Below, one piece after another: positions 1-8,800 of a DNA stretch of 64,000 bases. The notes below the pieces were generated by a model that was not told the DNA's origin, made no database searches, and was given only the letters and a program-made list of their open reading frames with translations. A program made the position numbers and the translations under genes. Position 1 is the first letter of the stretch. Every line of letters begins with the position of its first letter. This DNA is from G963663365 sp963663365 (GTDB taxonomy: Bacteria; Hinthialibacterota; Hinthialibacteria; Hinthialibacterales; G963663365), in NCBI GenBank assembly GCA_963663365.2, contig CAXXIH010000004.1, forward strand, positions 186,001 to 250,000. Direction: 5' to 3'.

Positions 1-2
1 AA

Positions 3-1991
3 TCCAAACTCATGCCTGATCCCAAAACAGCGCATGAAGTGTCATTCAACACTCTGGTACCGGAAACGGTGCACTACTACCGGATTCAATCCCAAGATAA
101 GAACGGGAAAATCACATCGTCCCGGCTCTTTGAATACGACTCCACATTTGATTACACCCCAGTCGAAGTAAAAATCGGCACTTCTCCATATCCGAAAGAC
201 GAATTGACTGCCGTCTATGAGAAAGCCGCGCAGGATATTGTGGCGCAGACTGATTTTAATCGCGGCTATTGCCTAGTACTTGGATGCGGCGAAGGCCGCC
301 TGATGTATGAACTGGCGAAACGGACTAGAATGCAGATTGTCGGCGTCGATCCTGATGAGAGTAATATTCAGAAGACCAGGCAAGCGCTTAATAAGGCCGG
401 GATTTACGGCATTCAAGCAACAGTAAAGCAAGGCAGTTTGGATGTACTCCCCTATGGCGCTTATTTTGCCAACATCATCACTTCTGACAATCTGCTCATA
501 AAAGGAGAACTTCCTCCCAGTGCGGATGAAATGTTCCGTGTCCTGCGTCCATGCGGCGGAGTCGCCTATTTAGGCCAAGCCTCAAAAACAGGAAAGAAAA
601 TCGGCGAATCGGAACTCCGCCTTTGGCTCGGGGAAACGTTGGCTGCTGATGCTGAATTCATCGATAACGACGGAACTTTTGTGCGCTTACAGCGCGGTGT
701 CTTACCCGGAAGCGGTGATTGGACCCACCAATATGCCGACGCCGGAAAATCGTCGAATAGCAAAGATCAATATGTAACAGATGATATGGGCGTGCTGTGG
801 TATGGACGTCCGGGGCCCAGGCCCATGGTTGACCGTGGAACGCGCGCGCCTGCTCCGTTAGCCGTCGATGGCCGTCTATATGTTCAAGGTGACCGAAAAT
901 TATTCGGTTTGGATGCCTATAACGGCACAATTAACTGGGTAGTGGAAATTCCCGATTTACGCCGTGCCAATATGCCCCGCGATTGCGGAAACATGACCGC
1001 CACCAGCGATGCTTTATACCTGGCTATTCATGACACTTGTTGGATTATGGATGGCAAGACAGGCAAACGAACGAATTTGTTCGATATTCCCCATACCTCA
1101 AAAAATCAACCATACGAATGGGGCTACATTGCCGCTGTCGGCGACCATCTCTTTGGCAGCGGTGTCAAAAAGGGCGGCATTTACATCGGTGCAGATGGCG
1201 AATGGTATGACCGTAGCGATGAGGAATCGGATAAAGTCATAAGCGATTATCTCTTTTCTATGGACCGGAATACGGGACAACTCCAATGGGAATATCGCGG
1301 CGGTGCTGTCATGAATTCCACAATCTGCTTCGGAGAAGGCCGGATTTATTTTGTCGAAAGCCGTAATCCGGAGGCTTTGGCGCTGGACACCGGACGTATC
1401 GGTCACGAGCTGACCAAGAATATGTTCCTTGTGGCTATCGATTCGGAAACCGGTCAAACAGTCTGGGAGAGAGAAACAGACCTGAACGACTGCCGCTGGG
1501 TACTCCATCTCAGTTATTCGGACAACATGCTTGTAGCCATCAGCACATCCGATATCTATCACATCTATGGTTTCAGCGCTTTGGATGGAAAACCGATGTG
1601 GAAAGATGAATACAAGATGGCTAAAAACCATCACGGCGGAGCGATGCAACATCCCGCCATCCTCAATGGCAAGATTTACGCCGAGCCTCAGGTCTATGAT
1701 CTCTTTACCGGCGAACGGCGAGAAAAGGAGCCGCCCGAACGCCGGGGTTGCGGCGGCGTTTCCGCGTGTACAGGATATGTCTTGGGAAGACATAACTATT
1801 TTAGTTTTCTCAACCTTGAAACAAACACCCGTGTTCAGTGGATCGGAATGCGTGCCGGATGTTGGGTGGGTATGATCCCCGCCGAAGGTTTGGTCCTCGC
1901 TCCGGAATCCAGTGCCGGATGCCACTGCGGCATCCCGATTCAGAGTTCCATCGCGTGGATATCCCGCGATCAACGTCAGTCTCTGAATTAG
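3..1991 (+). CDS. Methyltransferase / PQQ-like beta-propeller fusion protein, 5' end outside window
   Basis: The frame is open to the left edge, so the gene is 5'-truncated; the first ATG is at 12. Three parts are visible. Residues about 10-45 look like the end of a fibronectin-III-like strand set (VHYYRIQSQD). Residues about 80-210 form a SAM-dependent methyltransferase fold with a glycine-rich VLGCGEGRL loop and an acidic strand end (IVGVDPDE). Residues about 240-650 are a PQQ-type beta-propeller with repeated W-x-V/Y blade ends (GTINWVVEIPD, GQLQWEYRGG, GQTVWERETD). The C-terminus carries SAGCHCGIPIQSS, a CxC motif typical of such propellers. Similar fusions are, to my knowledge, common in Planctomycetota-like genomes; the substrate is unknown. 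A terminator follows at 2045. Confidence 0.8.
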   Translation, partial: SKLMPDPKTAHEVSFNTLVPETVHYYRIQSQDKNGKITSSRLFEYDSTFDYTPVEVKIGTSPYPKDELTAVYEKAAQDIVAQTDFNRGYCLVLGCGEGRLMYELAKRTRMQIVGVDPDESNIQKTRQALNKAGIYGIQATVKQGSLDVLPYGAYFANIITSDNLLIKGELPPSADEMFRVLRPCGGVAYLGQASKTGKKIGESELRLWLGETLAADAEFIDNDGTFVRLQRGVLPGSGDWTHQYADAGKSSNSKDQYVTDDMGVLWYGRPGPRPMVDRGTRAPAPLAVDGRLYVQGDRKLFGLDAYNGTINWVVEIPDLRRANMPRDCGNMTATSDALYLAIHDTCWIMDGKTGKRTNLFDIPHTSKNQPYEWGYIAAVGDHLFGSGVKKGGIYIGADGEWYDRSDEESDKVISDYLFSMDRNTGQLQWEYRGGAVMNSTICFGEGRIYFVESRNPEALALDTGRIGHELTKNMFLVAIDSETGQTVWERETDLNDCRWVLHLSYSDNMLVAISTSDIYHIYGFSALDGKPMWKDEYKMAKNHHGGAMQHPAILNGKIYAEPQVYDLFTGERREKEPPERRGCGGVSACTGYVLGRHNYFSFLNLETNTRVQWIGMRAGCWVGMIPAEGLVLAPESSAGCHCGIPIQSSIAWISRDQRQSLN

Positions 1992-2044
1992 AAGATGGCT
2001 TGATTCAGTCCAGATTAATTCGCGCAATCTTTTAGGATTATTTT

Positions 2045-2074
2045 AAACGCCCGGGCCACCTCGGGCGTTTTTTC
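2045..2074 (+). terminator. Rho-independent terminator after the propeller gene
   Basis: AAACGCCCG (2045-2053) pairs with CGGGCGTTT (2062-2070) across a short loop and runs into TTTTTTCTT. It lies about 55 bp after the stop at 1991. The A-run on the 5' side means it could also work for the minus-strand gene that ends at 2107. Confidence 0.85.
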
Positions 2075-2106
2075 TTAGAAAATTCTACCGTCACACTCAA
2101 TCCACT

Positions 2107-2853
2107 TTACTTTTCTAAAGACGCGCGGACTTCAAATACGGCTGGAGTCTGTTTTTGCAGTGGGGTATCCCAAACAAATGTATTCGTAGCCTCGCGCACG
2201 AGCTCCGGTGTAGCTTGGATAAGATCAGCTTTGGCGGGAAATACCAAGCGTAAACGGAAGCGCTGGTTTGAACGTGGCGTATAACGATAAGTGTATTGAA
2301 TGGAATCCTCATCTATCGTGGCAGCGGATTTCACTCTTGCCCGAACAACAAGCGCCGTTAGGCGGTATTCCGGAGCCTGAACCGTACAACGCGAAAGACG
2401 GCCTTGCTCGCGTGCAAGAAACGGCAAATTATTGCCATCGGTATCGGCAATATCCAATACTTTCCCGGGAACAAGCAAACGGACATCTCGCCCCTGTGCG
2501 CGCGGCGAAATAGGATACACCGTCTCCAAAATAACATCGCCATTGGCTTGGATTTCTACCGCGTGTTCACGCAACAAGCCATACTCTGCATCGTACAAAT
2601 CACCATCGATGCGGTGTAGACAGGAATATGGAATATCAAGTGTTCCGTAGTCCGTTTTTAGACCCACAACTTCTCCGCTAACCGGAAGAATCGTCCCGGA
2701 AACAATCATTCCGTCGGTGGTTTGCAGCACGGTCTCATCGCCGGGCTCAAAAAATCCTTGAGCGATACATAGTTGAGAAAAGCACACGATGCTCAACGTG
2801 TAGGCGGCCACGCTCGGGAACAAGTTCGACGACAGAATGCGCATTACCATCAT
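2107..2853 (-). CDS. Exported protein of unknown function
   Basis: A 248-residue protein with an N-terminal signal peptide (hydrophobic stretch about residues 9-31, ending near CIAQG). The next section (about 40-85) looks like a small beta-barrel (TTDGMIVSGTIL, VGLKTDYGTLDIPYSCLHRI) of the kind seen in exported proteins that act as SH3/Sm-like modules. The C-terminal half is beta-rich with many Arg and Thr and ends in VFEVRASLEK. No enzymatic motif is visible. The start codon overlaps the stop of the ABC permease (TGATG), so translation is probably coupled and the protein may be a partner of the exporter. The function is unknown. Confidence 0.7.
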   Translation of the reverse strand: MMVMRILSSNLFPSVAAYTLSIVCFSQLCIAQGFFEPGDETVLQTTDGMIVSGTILPVSGEVVGLKTDYGTLDIPYSCLHRIDGDLYDAEYGLLREHAVEIQANGDVILETVYPISPRAQGRDVRLLVPGKVLDIADTDGNNLPFLAREQGRLSRCTVQAPEYRLTALVVRARVKSAATIDEDSIQYTYRYTPRSNQRFRLRLVFPAKADLIQATPELVREATNTFVWDTPLQKQTPAVFEVRASLEK

Positions 2854-4169
2854 CAGCTTTCAATCACGCCCCGGCTATCCCGGTAGAAACACCACCGGCC
2901 GATTTCGCGAAATGACGGCCGTTTGCCCGTCATTAGTACACCCACACGGAAGATGCGCGCGGCCATCCAAATCGTGACAGCCGCAGCCAAAAGCGACACA
3001 ACAGCAATCGCCATTTGCTCCCACCAAGGCACAGATACCAAAGTCATACGAATCGCCATGATCGCAGGCGTGAATAGCGGAAAGAAACTCGCCAGGCGTA
3101 CAGGCCACCAATTCGGTTGACTGATTAACACCACATTGAACATCATCGGCAACACAACAATCAGTGAGAAAACCATCTGAAATGGTTGAGACTCTTTTTC
3201 ATCGCCCACAATGGCTGCAATCAATGTAAAAAGCGCGGCATACAATAAGTATCCTGTTGTGAGATAGATAAGAAAATGAAAGAAATACCCTGCCGGAATA
3301 TAATCGGATACAGTCACTCCCCGGGCCTGTATAAACACAAGACCGAAACCGGTCCAAAGCGCGAACTGTAATAGGCCAATCAGATAAAAACCGATGACCT
3401 TGCCGGCGAACAATTCCGTGGGAGAGACCGAAGACAACAGGACCTCAACAATTCGAGAGGTCTTTTCTTCTAAAATTCCCTGCAACAATCGCTGCCCGCT
3501 GGCAAAAATCAAGAAGAACATCATCATCACACAGACCATAGCCGGAATAAACATCCGCATGAAATTCGCCCGCTTTTCGCCCCCCTCCTTTACTTCTTGC
3601 GTAATTTCAAACTGGTTCCATGTAATGCCGCGTGTAAGGTGGTTAATCCGGTCGACATCCAGCCCCTCGGCCTTTAGCCGTATCTCGCGGACTACATTAC
3701 GCAAGGTCGATGCGATTTCGCCGGGCAATCCCATTTCAAATCCACGCATAGAGTAGAAATCACAACCTCCATTTGCAGTAACATCGCCCTTTAAAACCAT
3801 AAGGGCATCCAGCTCCCCGGAGCGGACCTTCTCTTTTGCGTTTTGAATCAGGACATCTTCAGAAATACCCAAAGTTGATAGTTGCTGCAAATCGAACTTC
3901 GAAAGACCATTCGCCAAACGGCGATCCTTGGCTGATTCAATCCATGCATTCAGTAATTCCGGCTCGCCGCCGACCACACCGATCTTCACAGGCTTTTCAC
4001 GGCCTTCTTTGACATGCTGAACTACTTTTTCGGCCATTGGCGCTAGGGCGCCAATCAGAAACAGAAATATTACGGGAATCACTGCCGCCAAAATAAAGCC
4101 CTTGGTCATTACATTGGCGATGATTTCCCGCCGGGCGATAAAGAATACATTGCGCGGCTTCAGTTTCAT
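2853..4169 (-). CDS. ABC-2 type transporter permease, NatB-like
   Basis: Multispan permease of an ABC-2 exporter. I place the start at 4169 (MKLKPRNVFFIARREIIANV), because that ATG overlaps the TGA of the ATPase gene (ATGA); a longer frame runs to 4253 but would overlap the ATPase heavily. One membrane segment lies near residues 25-45 (TKGFILAAVIPVIFLFLIGAL). A large extracytoplasmic loop follows (about 50-215), then five or six segments (for example MVCVMMMFFLIFASGQ). The LLSSVSPTELFAGKVIG stretch is the conserved cytoplasmic region of NatB/YhaP-type permeases. Substrate unknown; in NatAB relatives it is sodium or a toxic compound. Confidence 0.88.
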   Translation of the reverse strand: MKLKPRNVFFIARREIIANVMTKGFILAAVIPVIFLFLIGALAPMAEKVVQHVKEGREKPVKIGVVGGEPELLNAWIESAKDRRLANGLSKFDLQQLSTLGISEDVLIQNAKEKVRSGELDALMVLKGDVTANGGCDFYSMRGFEMGLPGEIASTLRNVVREIRLKAEGLDVDRINHLTRGITWNQFEITQEVKEGGEKRANFMRMFIPAMVCVMMMFFLIFASGQRLLQGILEEKTSRIVEVLLSSVSPTELFAGKVIGFYLIGLLQFALWTGFGLVFIQARGVTVSDYIPAGYFFHFLIYLTTGYLLYAALFTLIAAIVGDEKESQPFQMVFSLIVVLPMMFNVVLISQPNWWPVRLASFFPLFTPAIMAIRMTLVSVPWWEQMAIAVVSLLAAAVTIWMAARIFRVGVLMTGKRPSFREIGRWCFYRDSRGVIES

Positions 4170-5080
4170 GACCGTTCCTCCCCACCGACCAAACGCACAA
4201 AAATATCGTGTAGCGCCGGTTCGCATCGCTCCACATGATGAAGTTCCATGCACACCGATAAATCCCGGACAATCTCCGGAACAGCCCGCCCGTTTTCAAT
4301 GCGCAACCGAAGCGTGGAATCTGTCTGTTCTATGACCGATATGCCTTCAACACGTGCTGAAGGCGAAGCATCGCCTTCATAGCCAACCAGCAGTTCATCC
4401 CGCCCTTCGGCTTGTTTGATCCGCTCCAGTGATCCATCACAAATAACACGCCCCTGATGCAGAAGAGCGATGTTTTGGCACATCTCTTCCGCATCCTCCA
4501 TTCGGTGAGTTGAGATAATGACCGTGGCTCCCCGCGCTGTTTCTTGCAGCAGAATTTCTTTCATTTGATCGACGCCGATGGGATCGAGGCCGGTAAAAGG
4601 TTCATCCAACACCAATAAGTCAGGCTGGTGTAAAAGAGTGGTCAAAAGCTGCACTCGCTGCTGGTTTCCTTTCGAGAGTTCCCCGATCTTCTTATCCGCA
4701 TAGGGCACAACTCCCACACGTTCCAGTCCGGCTTCAATCCGTTGCCGGGCTTCGGATCGTGACAGCCCTTTGATCGTCGCCATGTACTCCAGAACATCCC
4801 GGACTTTCATCTTTTGATACAGCCCGCGTTCTTCCGGCAAATACCCGATCCGTTCTTTCAATCGCCGTTGGTTGCCGCCGGTCACTTCGATTTGACCTTC
4901 ATCGGGGCCGAGAATTCCAACCAAGATACGCATCAAGGTTGTTTTCCCGGCCCCGTTAGGTCCTAGCAAACCGAAGATCGAGGATTCGGGCACAACAAAC
5001 GAGACTTCATCCAGCGCCACCGTATCCCGGAAGCGTTTGCTCACTCGTTCTATTTGAATTGCAGCGGGCATCATCCTCAC
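4166..5080 (-). CDS. ABC transporter ATP-binding protein, NatA-like
   Basis: A 304-residue ATPase that powers the permease encoded by the overlapping next gene. Walker A GPNGAGKTT is near residue 40, the signature LSKGNQQRVQ near 140, Walker B LLVLDEPFTGLD near 160, and the H-loop is in VIISTHRME. The C-terminal 80 residues (from DELLVGYEGD) are the accessory beta domain common in exporters that act on small ions or drugs. Three possible ATG starts lie at 5080, 5074 and 5071. The stop of the upstream gene is at 5082, so the gene is in a tight operon with the exported protein before it. Confidence 0.92.
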   Translation of the reverse strand: MRMMPAAIQIERVSKRFRDTVALDEVSFVVPESSIFGLLGPNGAGKTTLMRILVGILGPDEGQIEVTGGNQRRLKERIGYLPEERGLYQKMKVRDVLEYMATIKGLSRSEARQRIEAGLERVGVVPYADKKIGELSKGNQQRVQLLTTLLHQPDLLVLDEPFTGLDPIGVDQMKEILLQETARGATVIISTHRMEDAEEMCQNIALLHQGRVICDGSLERIKQAEGRDELLVGYEGDASPSARVEGISVIEQTDSTLRLRIENGRAVPEIVRDLSVCMELHHVERCEPALHDIFVRLVGGEERS

Positions 5081-5081
5081 A

Positions 5082-6536
5082 TCAGTTAATTGTAAATGAG
5101 TTTACGATCTCATCGAAACCGGGTTCTAATGTATTGTATTCTTCGGGTGGAATCGCATCACATAAGAAGAGATAAAGCACATCATTGGCAACAAAAAGCA
5201 CTGTCCTCCTTTTGCATGTGCCCAATCCATCCAGCGTAAATGTCTGCACGGCACTTCTACCCTCAAATGAGCCAACTTGAATCGTCGCGCTCGGCTCACT
5301 GACAACATCCTTAGCAATCGCCTCCAGACCTTTAATCTGTCCATCGAGCAGCTGGTCCATTGTTGCGGGATGCGTAAAGTCCCAGGCCATCACCCGGGCA
5401 AGGCTTTTCGAATTCGGGGGGTGCATGATGACCGTAAAGATGTCTCCGGATCCAAGATTACTGGATTCCAGAGTCCAGCCTTCAGGAGCGGCGATCTGGC
5501 AACCGGCTTTCTCATTGGTGTATATACCTTCGACGATTTCGCCTGTGGCATGTTCTGCGCGCGCGCGTTGAGCGGCATCCTTGGTCTTTTCATCATCCAA
5601 CGAAAAACTATCGAGAATGGATTGAAAACCCGGCTCGACTTTAGGCCAGTTCGCCGAGGGAATCGCATCGAACATCAAGACATGCATCAAACCACCGGCA
5701 GTCAGATAGACTCGCCTTCGCTGCCGGTCCCGGTCGTCTTCGGGAATGATAAATTTCGATAATCCCCCATAAGCTTCGTACCCGGCCACCGTCATTGGAC
5801 CTTGTTCAAATTCATAATAGCTGTCTTTGGCCAGACGCCGGGTGACATCGTCATCGCCCTCATAGGCCTCTTTCGCACCGGCCTGATAAGGAATCTCCAA
5901 ATAGCCATAAAAGCAAGCGCTCGATAAATCCGGTGCAAGGAGCAACACCGCTTCAAGCATTTTTGGAAAATTCGTTGGGATTACAATCCAGTCCTCAGGC
6001 GCTGTAAATGAGCAGCCGGTGATTTGATTCTTATACGTTTGTCCTTGCATATTTTTATAGCCGTCGTCATCCACGACCGCCGCTGTACGGGATTTAAGTC
6101 TCCCGTCCTCTTCGATCAGAATCTCTAAAAAACTCTGTTCCTCCAAAGTCTTGAGTTCGGATTGGCTATCACCCTCTCCCCCGGCAGCACGGCCTTTGAC
6201 AACGGCATGCATCCGCACATGAATCGTATCCCCAATCCGCTCATTCGACTGCAAATCGTATTCCGCACGAATATCGTCGAAACCTTTAAAAAGTCCATCC
6301 ATCTGCTTTTTAATCAAATTGAGACTTGGCCCGGCAAATACAAATGAAAAGTCCTTGCTATAAAAGGTAAACGCCGCGTCCATATCTTCATCGGCCAAGG
6401 TCTTGGCATAGCCTTTATAATAATCTTCGACGCGTTGCCGCAGTTCAGCCTCTGTTTCCGCAACACAAAAAGAAGCGGCAAAGAGGATCAACATTCCGCA
6501 CGTAATTCGTTTCATAAATGGCAATCGTTCGTTCAT
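5082..6536 (-). CDS. Exported protein: NTF2/SnoaL-like domain plus two PsbP/DUF1795-like domains
   Basis: A 484-residue secreted protein. The start at 6536 has a clear Shine-Dalgarno (AGGAG, 8 bases upstream). A signal peptide ends near FCVAETEAE. Residues about 28-140 resemble an NTF2/SnoaL-like cone fold (LRQRVEDYYKGYAKTLADED; FTFYSKDFSFVFAG). Two homologous modules follow, at about 165-310 and 345-484, each opening with a similar phrase (GCSFTAPEDWIVIP and GCQIAAPEGWTLES) and ending with a hydrophobic/acidic strand plus EPGF-x-x-I-x-x-SF. This points to an internal duplication. The gene immediately precedes the ABC exporter, so it may be a periplasmic partner; no enzymatic role can be assigned. 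Confidence 0.7.
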   Translation of the reverse strand: MNERLPFMKRITCGMLILFAASFCVAETEAELRQRVEDYYKGYAKTLADEDMDAAFTFYSKDFSFVFAGPSLNLIKKQMDGLFKGFDDIRAEYDLQSNERIGDTIHVRMHAVVKGRAAGGEGDSQSELKTLEEQSFLEILIEEDGRLKSRTAAVVDDDGYKNMQGQTYKNQITGCSFTAPEDWIVIPTNFPKMLEAVLLLAPDLSSACFYGYLEIPYQAGAKEAYEGDDDVTRRLAKDSYYEFEQGPMTVAGYEAYGGLSKFIIPEDDRDRQRRRVYLTAGGLMHVLMFDAIPSANWPKVEPGFQSILDSFSLDDEKTKDAAQRARAEHATGEIVEGIYTNEKAGCQIAAPEGWTLESSNLGSGDIFTVIMHPPNSKSLARVMAWDFTHPATMDQLLDGQIKGLEAIAKDVVSEPSATIQVGSFEGRSAVQTFTLDGLGTCKRRTVLFVANDVLYLFLCDAIPPEEYNTLEPGFDEIVNSFTIN

Positions 6537-6663
6537 TGCCTTATCTCCTGCATTTTTTAGGGTACTTTTTCACTCCCAGCCCTTCGCCCTGATTTGCAAA
6601 TCCCTTAAATGCGCATTGAATCGTTTTCTGCTATTCAAATGTTTTAAAGTTCGTTAAAGATAT

Positions 6664-7287
6664 TCAAATTCCGTTTTGAGTTTCGGTTTTCTGCGTATCG
6701 TCAACCGGTCCGGCGCTATAGGGCATAAATGAACCGTAAGATCCTTCAACCATAACCGGCGGTATCACCAAAATCGCACCGGCGCTAAGCAATTCAGGCG
6801 GCAAAGTAAAAGGCGTGCCGGATTCCATTACATAAACCTGCGGAGTTGGTTTCACATCTTCACCCTGGGAAACATTGTGCGTATATGCAGGTGTTTCTAT
6901 CGCAATATGCTGCGGCCCACGCTCATTACCGCCTGCGCCGTCTTCTTTCCACAGATTAAAATTCAGAATTAATGAGCAAACCATAAGCAAAGCCCCCACC
7001 GCTCCCACCGGGACCGGCACAGCGAGCCGTGTTTGCATGAGTCCTTTTAAGACTTCCCAAATACTCCGTTGTCGATTTCCCTCTTCTGCAATACGTGCCA
7101 TTACCTGAAGATCGAAATCATCAGCAAACTCCGGCGTTTCCCATGCAGGGAGAACCGTCTTAAGCGCTTCCTGTTTGCGGACAAACTCGGCACAAGCGGC
7201 ACACTGCGCGGAATGCTCCGAAAGTTCCGGAGACAGATCGGACTCGCCATACGATTCTTGGAATTGTCTGCAAAGTTCGTCCATCAT
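6664..7287 (-). CDS. Anti-sigma factor with zinc-finger (HC2/ZAS) N-terminus
   Basis: A 207-residue probable membrane anti-sigma factor. The cytoplasmic N-terminus carries the ZAS zinc-binding motif (H-x3-C-x2-C: HSAQCAAC, about residues 27-34). A membrane helix lies near residues 95-115 (VPVPVGAVGALLMVCSLILN). The remaining C-terminal half is periplasmic, low-complexity and Pro-rich. The gene starts 8 bp after the stop of the ECF sigma factor, with AGGA before ATGATG, so the two form an operon. By family knowledge it should hold its partner sigma factor inactive until an envelope signal arrives. Confidence 0.85.
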   Translation of the reverse strand: MMDELCRQFQESYGESDLSPELSEHSAQCAACAEFVRKQEALKTVLPAWETPEFADDFDLQVMARIAEEGNRQRSIWEVLKGLMQTRLAVPVPVGAVGALLMVCSLILNFNLWKEDGAGGNERGPQHIAIETPAYTHNVSQGEDVKPTPQVYVMESGTPFTLPPELLSAGAILVIPPVMVEGSYGSFMPYSAGPVDDTQKTETQNGI

Positions 7288-7295
7288 TTCTCATC

Positions 7296-7838
7296 CTAAG
7301 CATCTAAAATGGGAGCCAACGCTTCCTGAAGCGTAAGCCGCGCCCGATAAAGGCGGGATTTCACGGTTCCTTCCGGAACGCCGGTAATTTCCGCGATCTC
7401 TCCCACACTCAGTTGTTCGTATTCACGGAGCACAAACACTTCCCGGAAGGGAACTTCCAATCGCCGGACAGCTTCAGAAATCTTCGTTTCCATCTGTACA
7501 TCGCTTGCAACGGCTTGAGGATTCGGTTCGTGGTCCGGCATGGCCTCGGCAATATCATCCAAAGGGACTTTGGTGTGACTTCGCTTTCTGAGTTCATCCA
7601 GGCAAAGATTCCGGGCAATCGTAAAGAGCCATGTCGAGAACTTGCCTTTACGCGAATCGAAACGGTCCAGCAGTCTGTACCCTTTTAAAAATGCCTCTTG
7701 TCCTAAATCTTCGGCCATTTCAAGGTCCTGCGTCATTCTGTATAGAAACACCAACAATTTCGGGCGTAGCGTCTGCACAATCGAAGCGTAGGCGCGCGTT
7801 TGCCCTTTACGGCATTGTTCCACCCACTTTTCGATCAC
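7296..7838 (-). CDS. ECF RNA polymerase sigma factor (sigma-70 family)
   Basis: A 180-residue sigma factor of the RpoE-like group. Region 2 occupies about residues 20-90, with AEDLGQEAFLKGYRLLDRFD (-10 recognition) and FSTWLFTIARNLCLDELRKR. Region 4 occupies about 120-172, with the helix-turn-helix LSVGEIAEITGVPEGTVKSR. The start is a GTG at 7838 with GAGAGG six bases upstream. It is followed at once by its anti-sigma factor. The target promoters cannot be read from this window. Confidence 0.92.
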   Translation of the reverse strand: MIEKWVEQCRKGQTRAYASIVQTLRPKLLVFLYRMTQDLEMAEDLGQEAFLKGYRLLDRFDSRKGKFSTWLFTIARNLCLDELRKRSHTKVPLDDIAEAMPDHEPNPQAVASDVQMETKISEAVRRLEVPFREVFVLREYEQLSVGEIAEITGVPEGTVKSRLYRARLTLQEALAPILDA

Positions 7839-8045
7839 ACTCGGCCTCTCATTGTGCTCTTTTCGTTATCTTCTACGGAAATGCGTCCCGGCAGGTTCCC
7901 TTTGCCGTTCATTTTTTCACCGGTACCGGACATTGTGCGACAAATTATCATACAATGATCGCCTAGATGCCGCTGAATTGTATTGTGAATTCTACTATCC
8001 ATGAAAAATTGACTTATGCTATCTTTGAAAAAGAGGCAAAAAAAC

Positions 8046-8603
8046 ATGATGCCAAATAGCAAACAGGCTGCTTTTACACTTATTGAATTGCTTATCGTTG
8101 TCGCCATTATCGGCATATTGGCGGCCATCGCCGTACCCAATTTTCTGAATGCGCAAATACGCGCCAAGGTTGCGCGCACCGAGTCGGAACACCGTAACAT
8201 CGCCACTGCGCTCGAATCTTACCGTATGGATAACAACAACTACCCCGCTCGGGCGGGCCTTTCGGTGGACAGCCGTCTCGAGTTCTACATCCGGCTGACA
8301 ACCCCCATTTCCTACATGACCAGCGTCGTGACCGATCCCTTTTACAAAATCGAAAACGCCTCCGGATCCAGCCAGTACAGTAATCTCTATCCTTTTCAGG
8401 ATCCTCAACAGACTGACAACTTTAAAAAGACCAGCAGCTACTACGACCTGATGCCGGAAGAAAAGAAGCGGAGAGGCCGTTGGGTGCTGTTAGGAGCGGG
8501 ACCGGATGGCAACTATGAATCATCCGCCGGACGCTCTTATGTCATTTATAATTCTTCAAACGGCGTTGCCAGCTACGGCGACATCATGCGCTTTGGCCCC
8601 TAA
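8046..8603 (+). CDS. Prepilin-like / type II secretion pseudopilin-like protein
   Basis: A 185-residue protein with a type III (prepilin) signal: the short N-terminus MMPNSKQAA is followed by FTLIELLIVVAIIGILAAIA, with the expected Glu five residues after the cleavage site. I prefer the ATG at 8046, preceded by AGAGG; an upstream in-frame ATG at 8016 lacks a good ribosome site. After the helix (NAQIRAKVARTESEHRNIATALESY) comes the variable globular head, which ends with SYVIYNSSNGVASYGDIMRFGP. The same ending is seen in the two other pilin-like genes of this window, near 28.9 and 29.6 kb. Such stand-alone pseudopilins are abundant in Hydrogenedentota/Sumerlaeota-type genomes; their role is unknown. 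Confidence 0.88.
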   Translation: MMPNSKQAAFTLIELLIVVAIIGILAAIAVPNFLNAQIRAKVARTESEHRNIATALESYRMDNNNYPARAGLSVDSRLEFYIRLTTPISYMTSVVTDPFYKIENASGSSQYSNLYPFQDPQQTDNFKKTSSYYDLMPEEKKRRGRWVLLGAGPDGNYESSAGRSYVIYNSSNGVASYGDIMRFGP

Positions 8604-8685
8604 TTCGGCTATTCATATCGGTTGCACTTGGCCGTAGACCGGAAGGTGTAAATACCACACAACAACAAGAGTAGAAATCCGGCAG

Positions 8686-8701
8686 CACCCCATTCGGGGT
8701 G
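8686..8701 (+). terminator. Hairpin between the pilin-like gene and lptD
   Basis: CACCCC (8686-8691) pairs with GGGGTG (8696-8701) over an ATTC loop, with partly matching flanks (GGCA / TGCC). The tract after it is only moderately T-rich, so termination is uncertain. It is the only structured element seen in the 197 bp between the pilin-like gene and lptD. Confidence 0.35.
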
Positions 8702-8800
8702 TGTGCCATGGTTTAATTTCCATCCTGGAGCCGGAAGCCGGATGGGGTTACCCTGCTATCTTTAGCATAGTGGAACAGGAATACGCATTACCAACCGCCG

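Noticed and set aside
1098..2027. 309-residue minus-strand frame opposite the propeller gene
   Set aside because: It is a shadow of the plus-strand gene; the plus frame has clear propeller and methyltransferase motifs.
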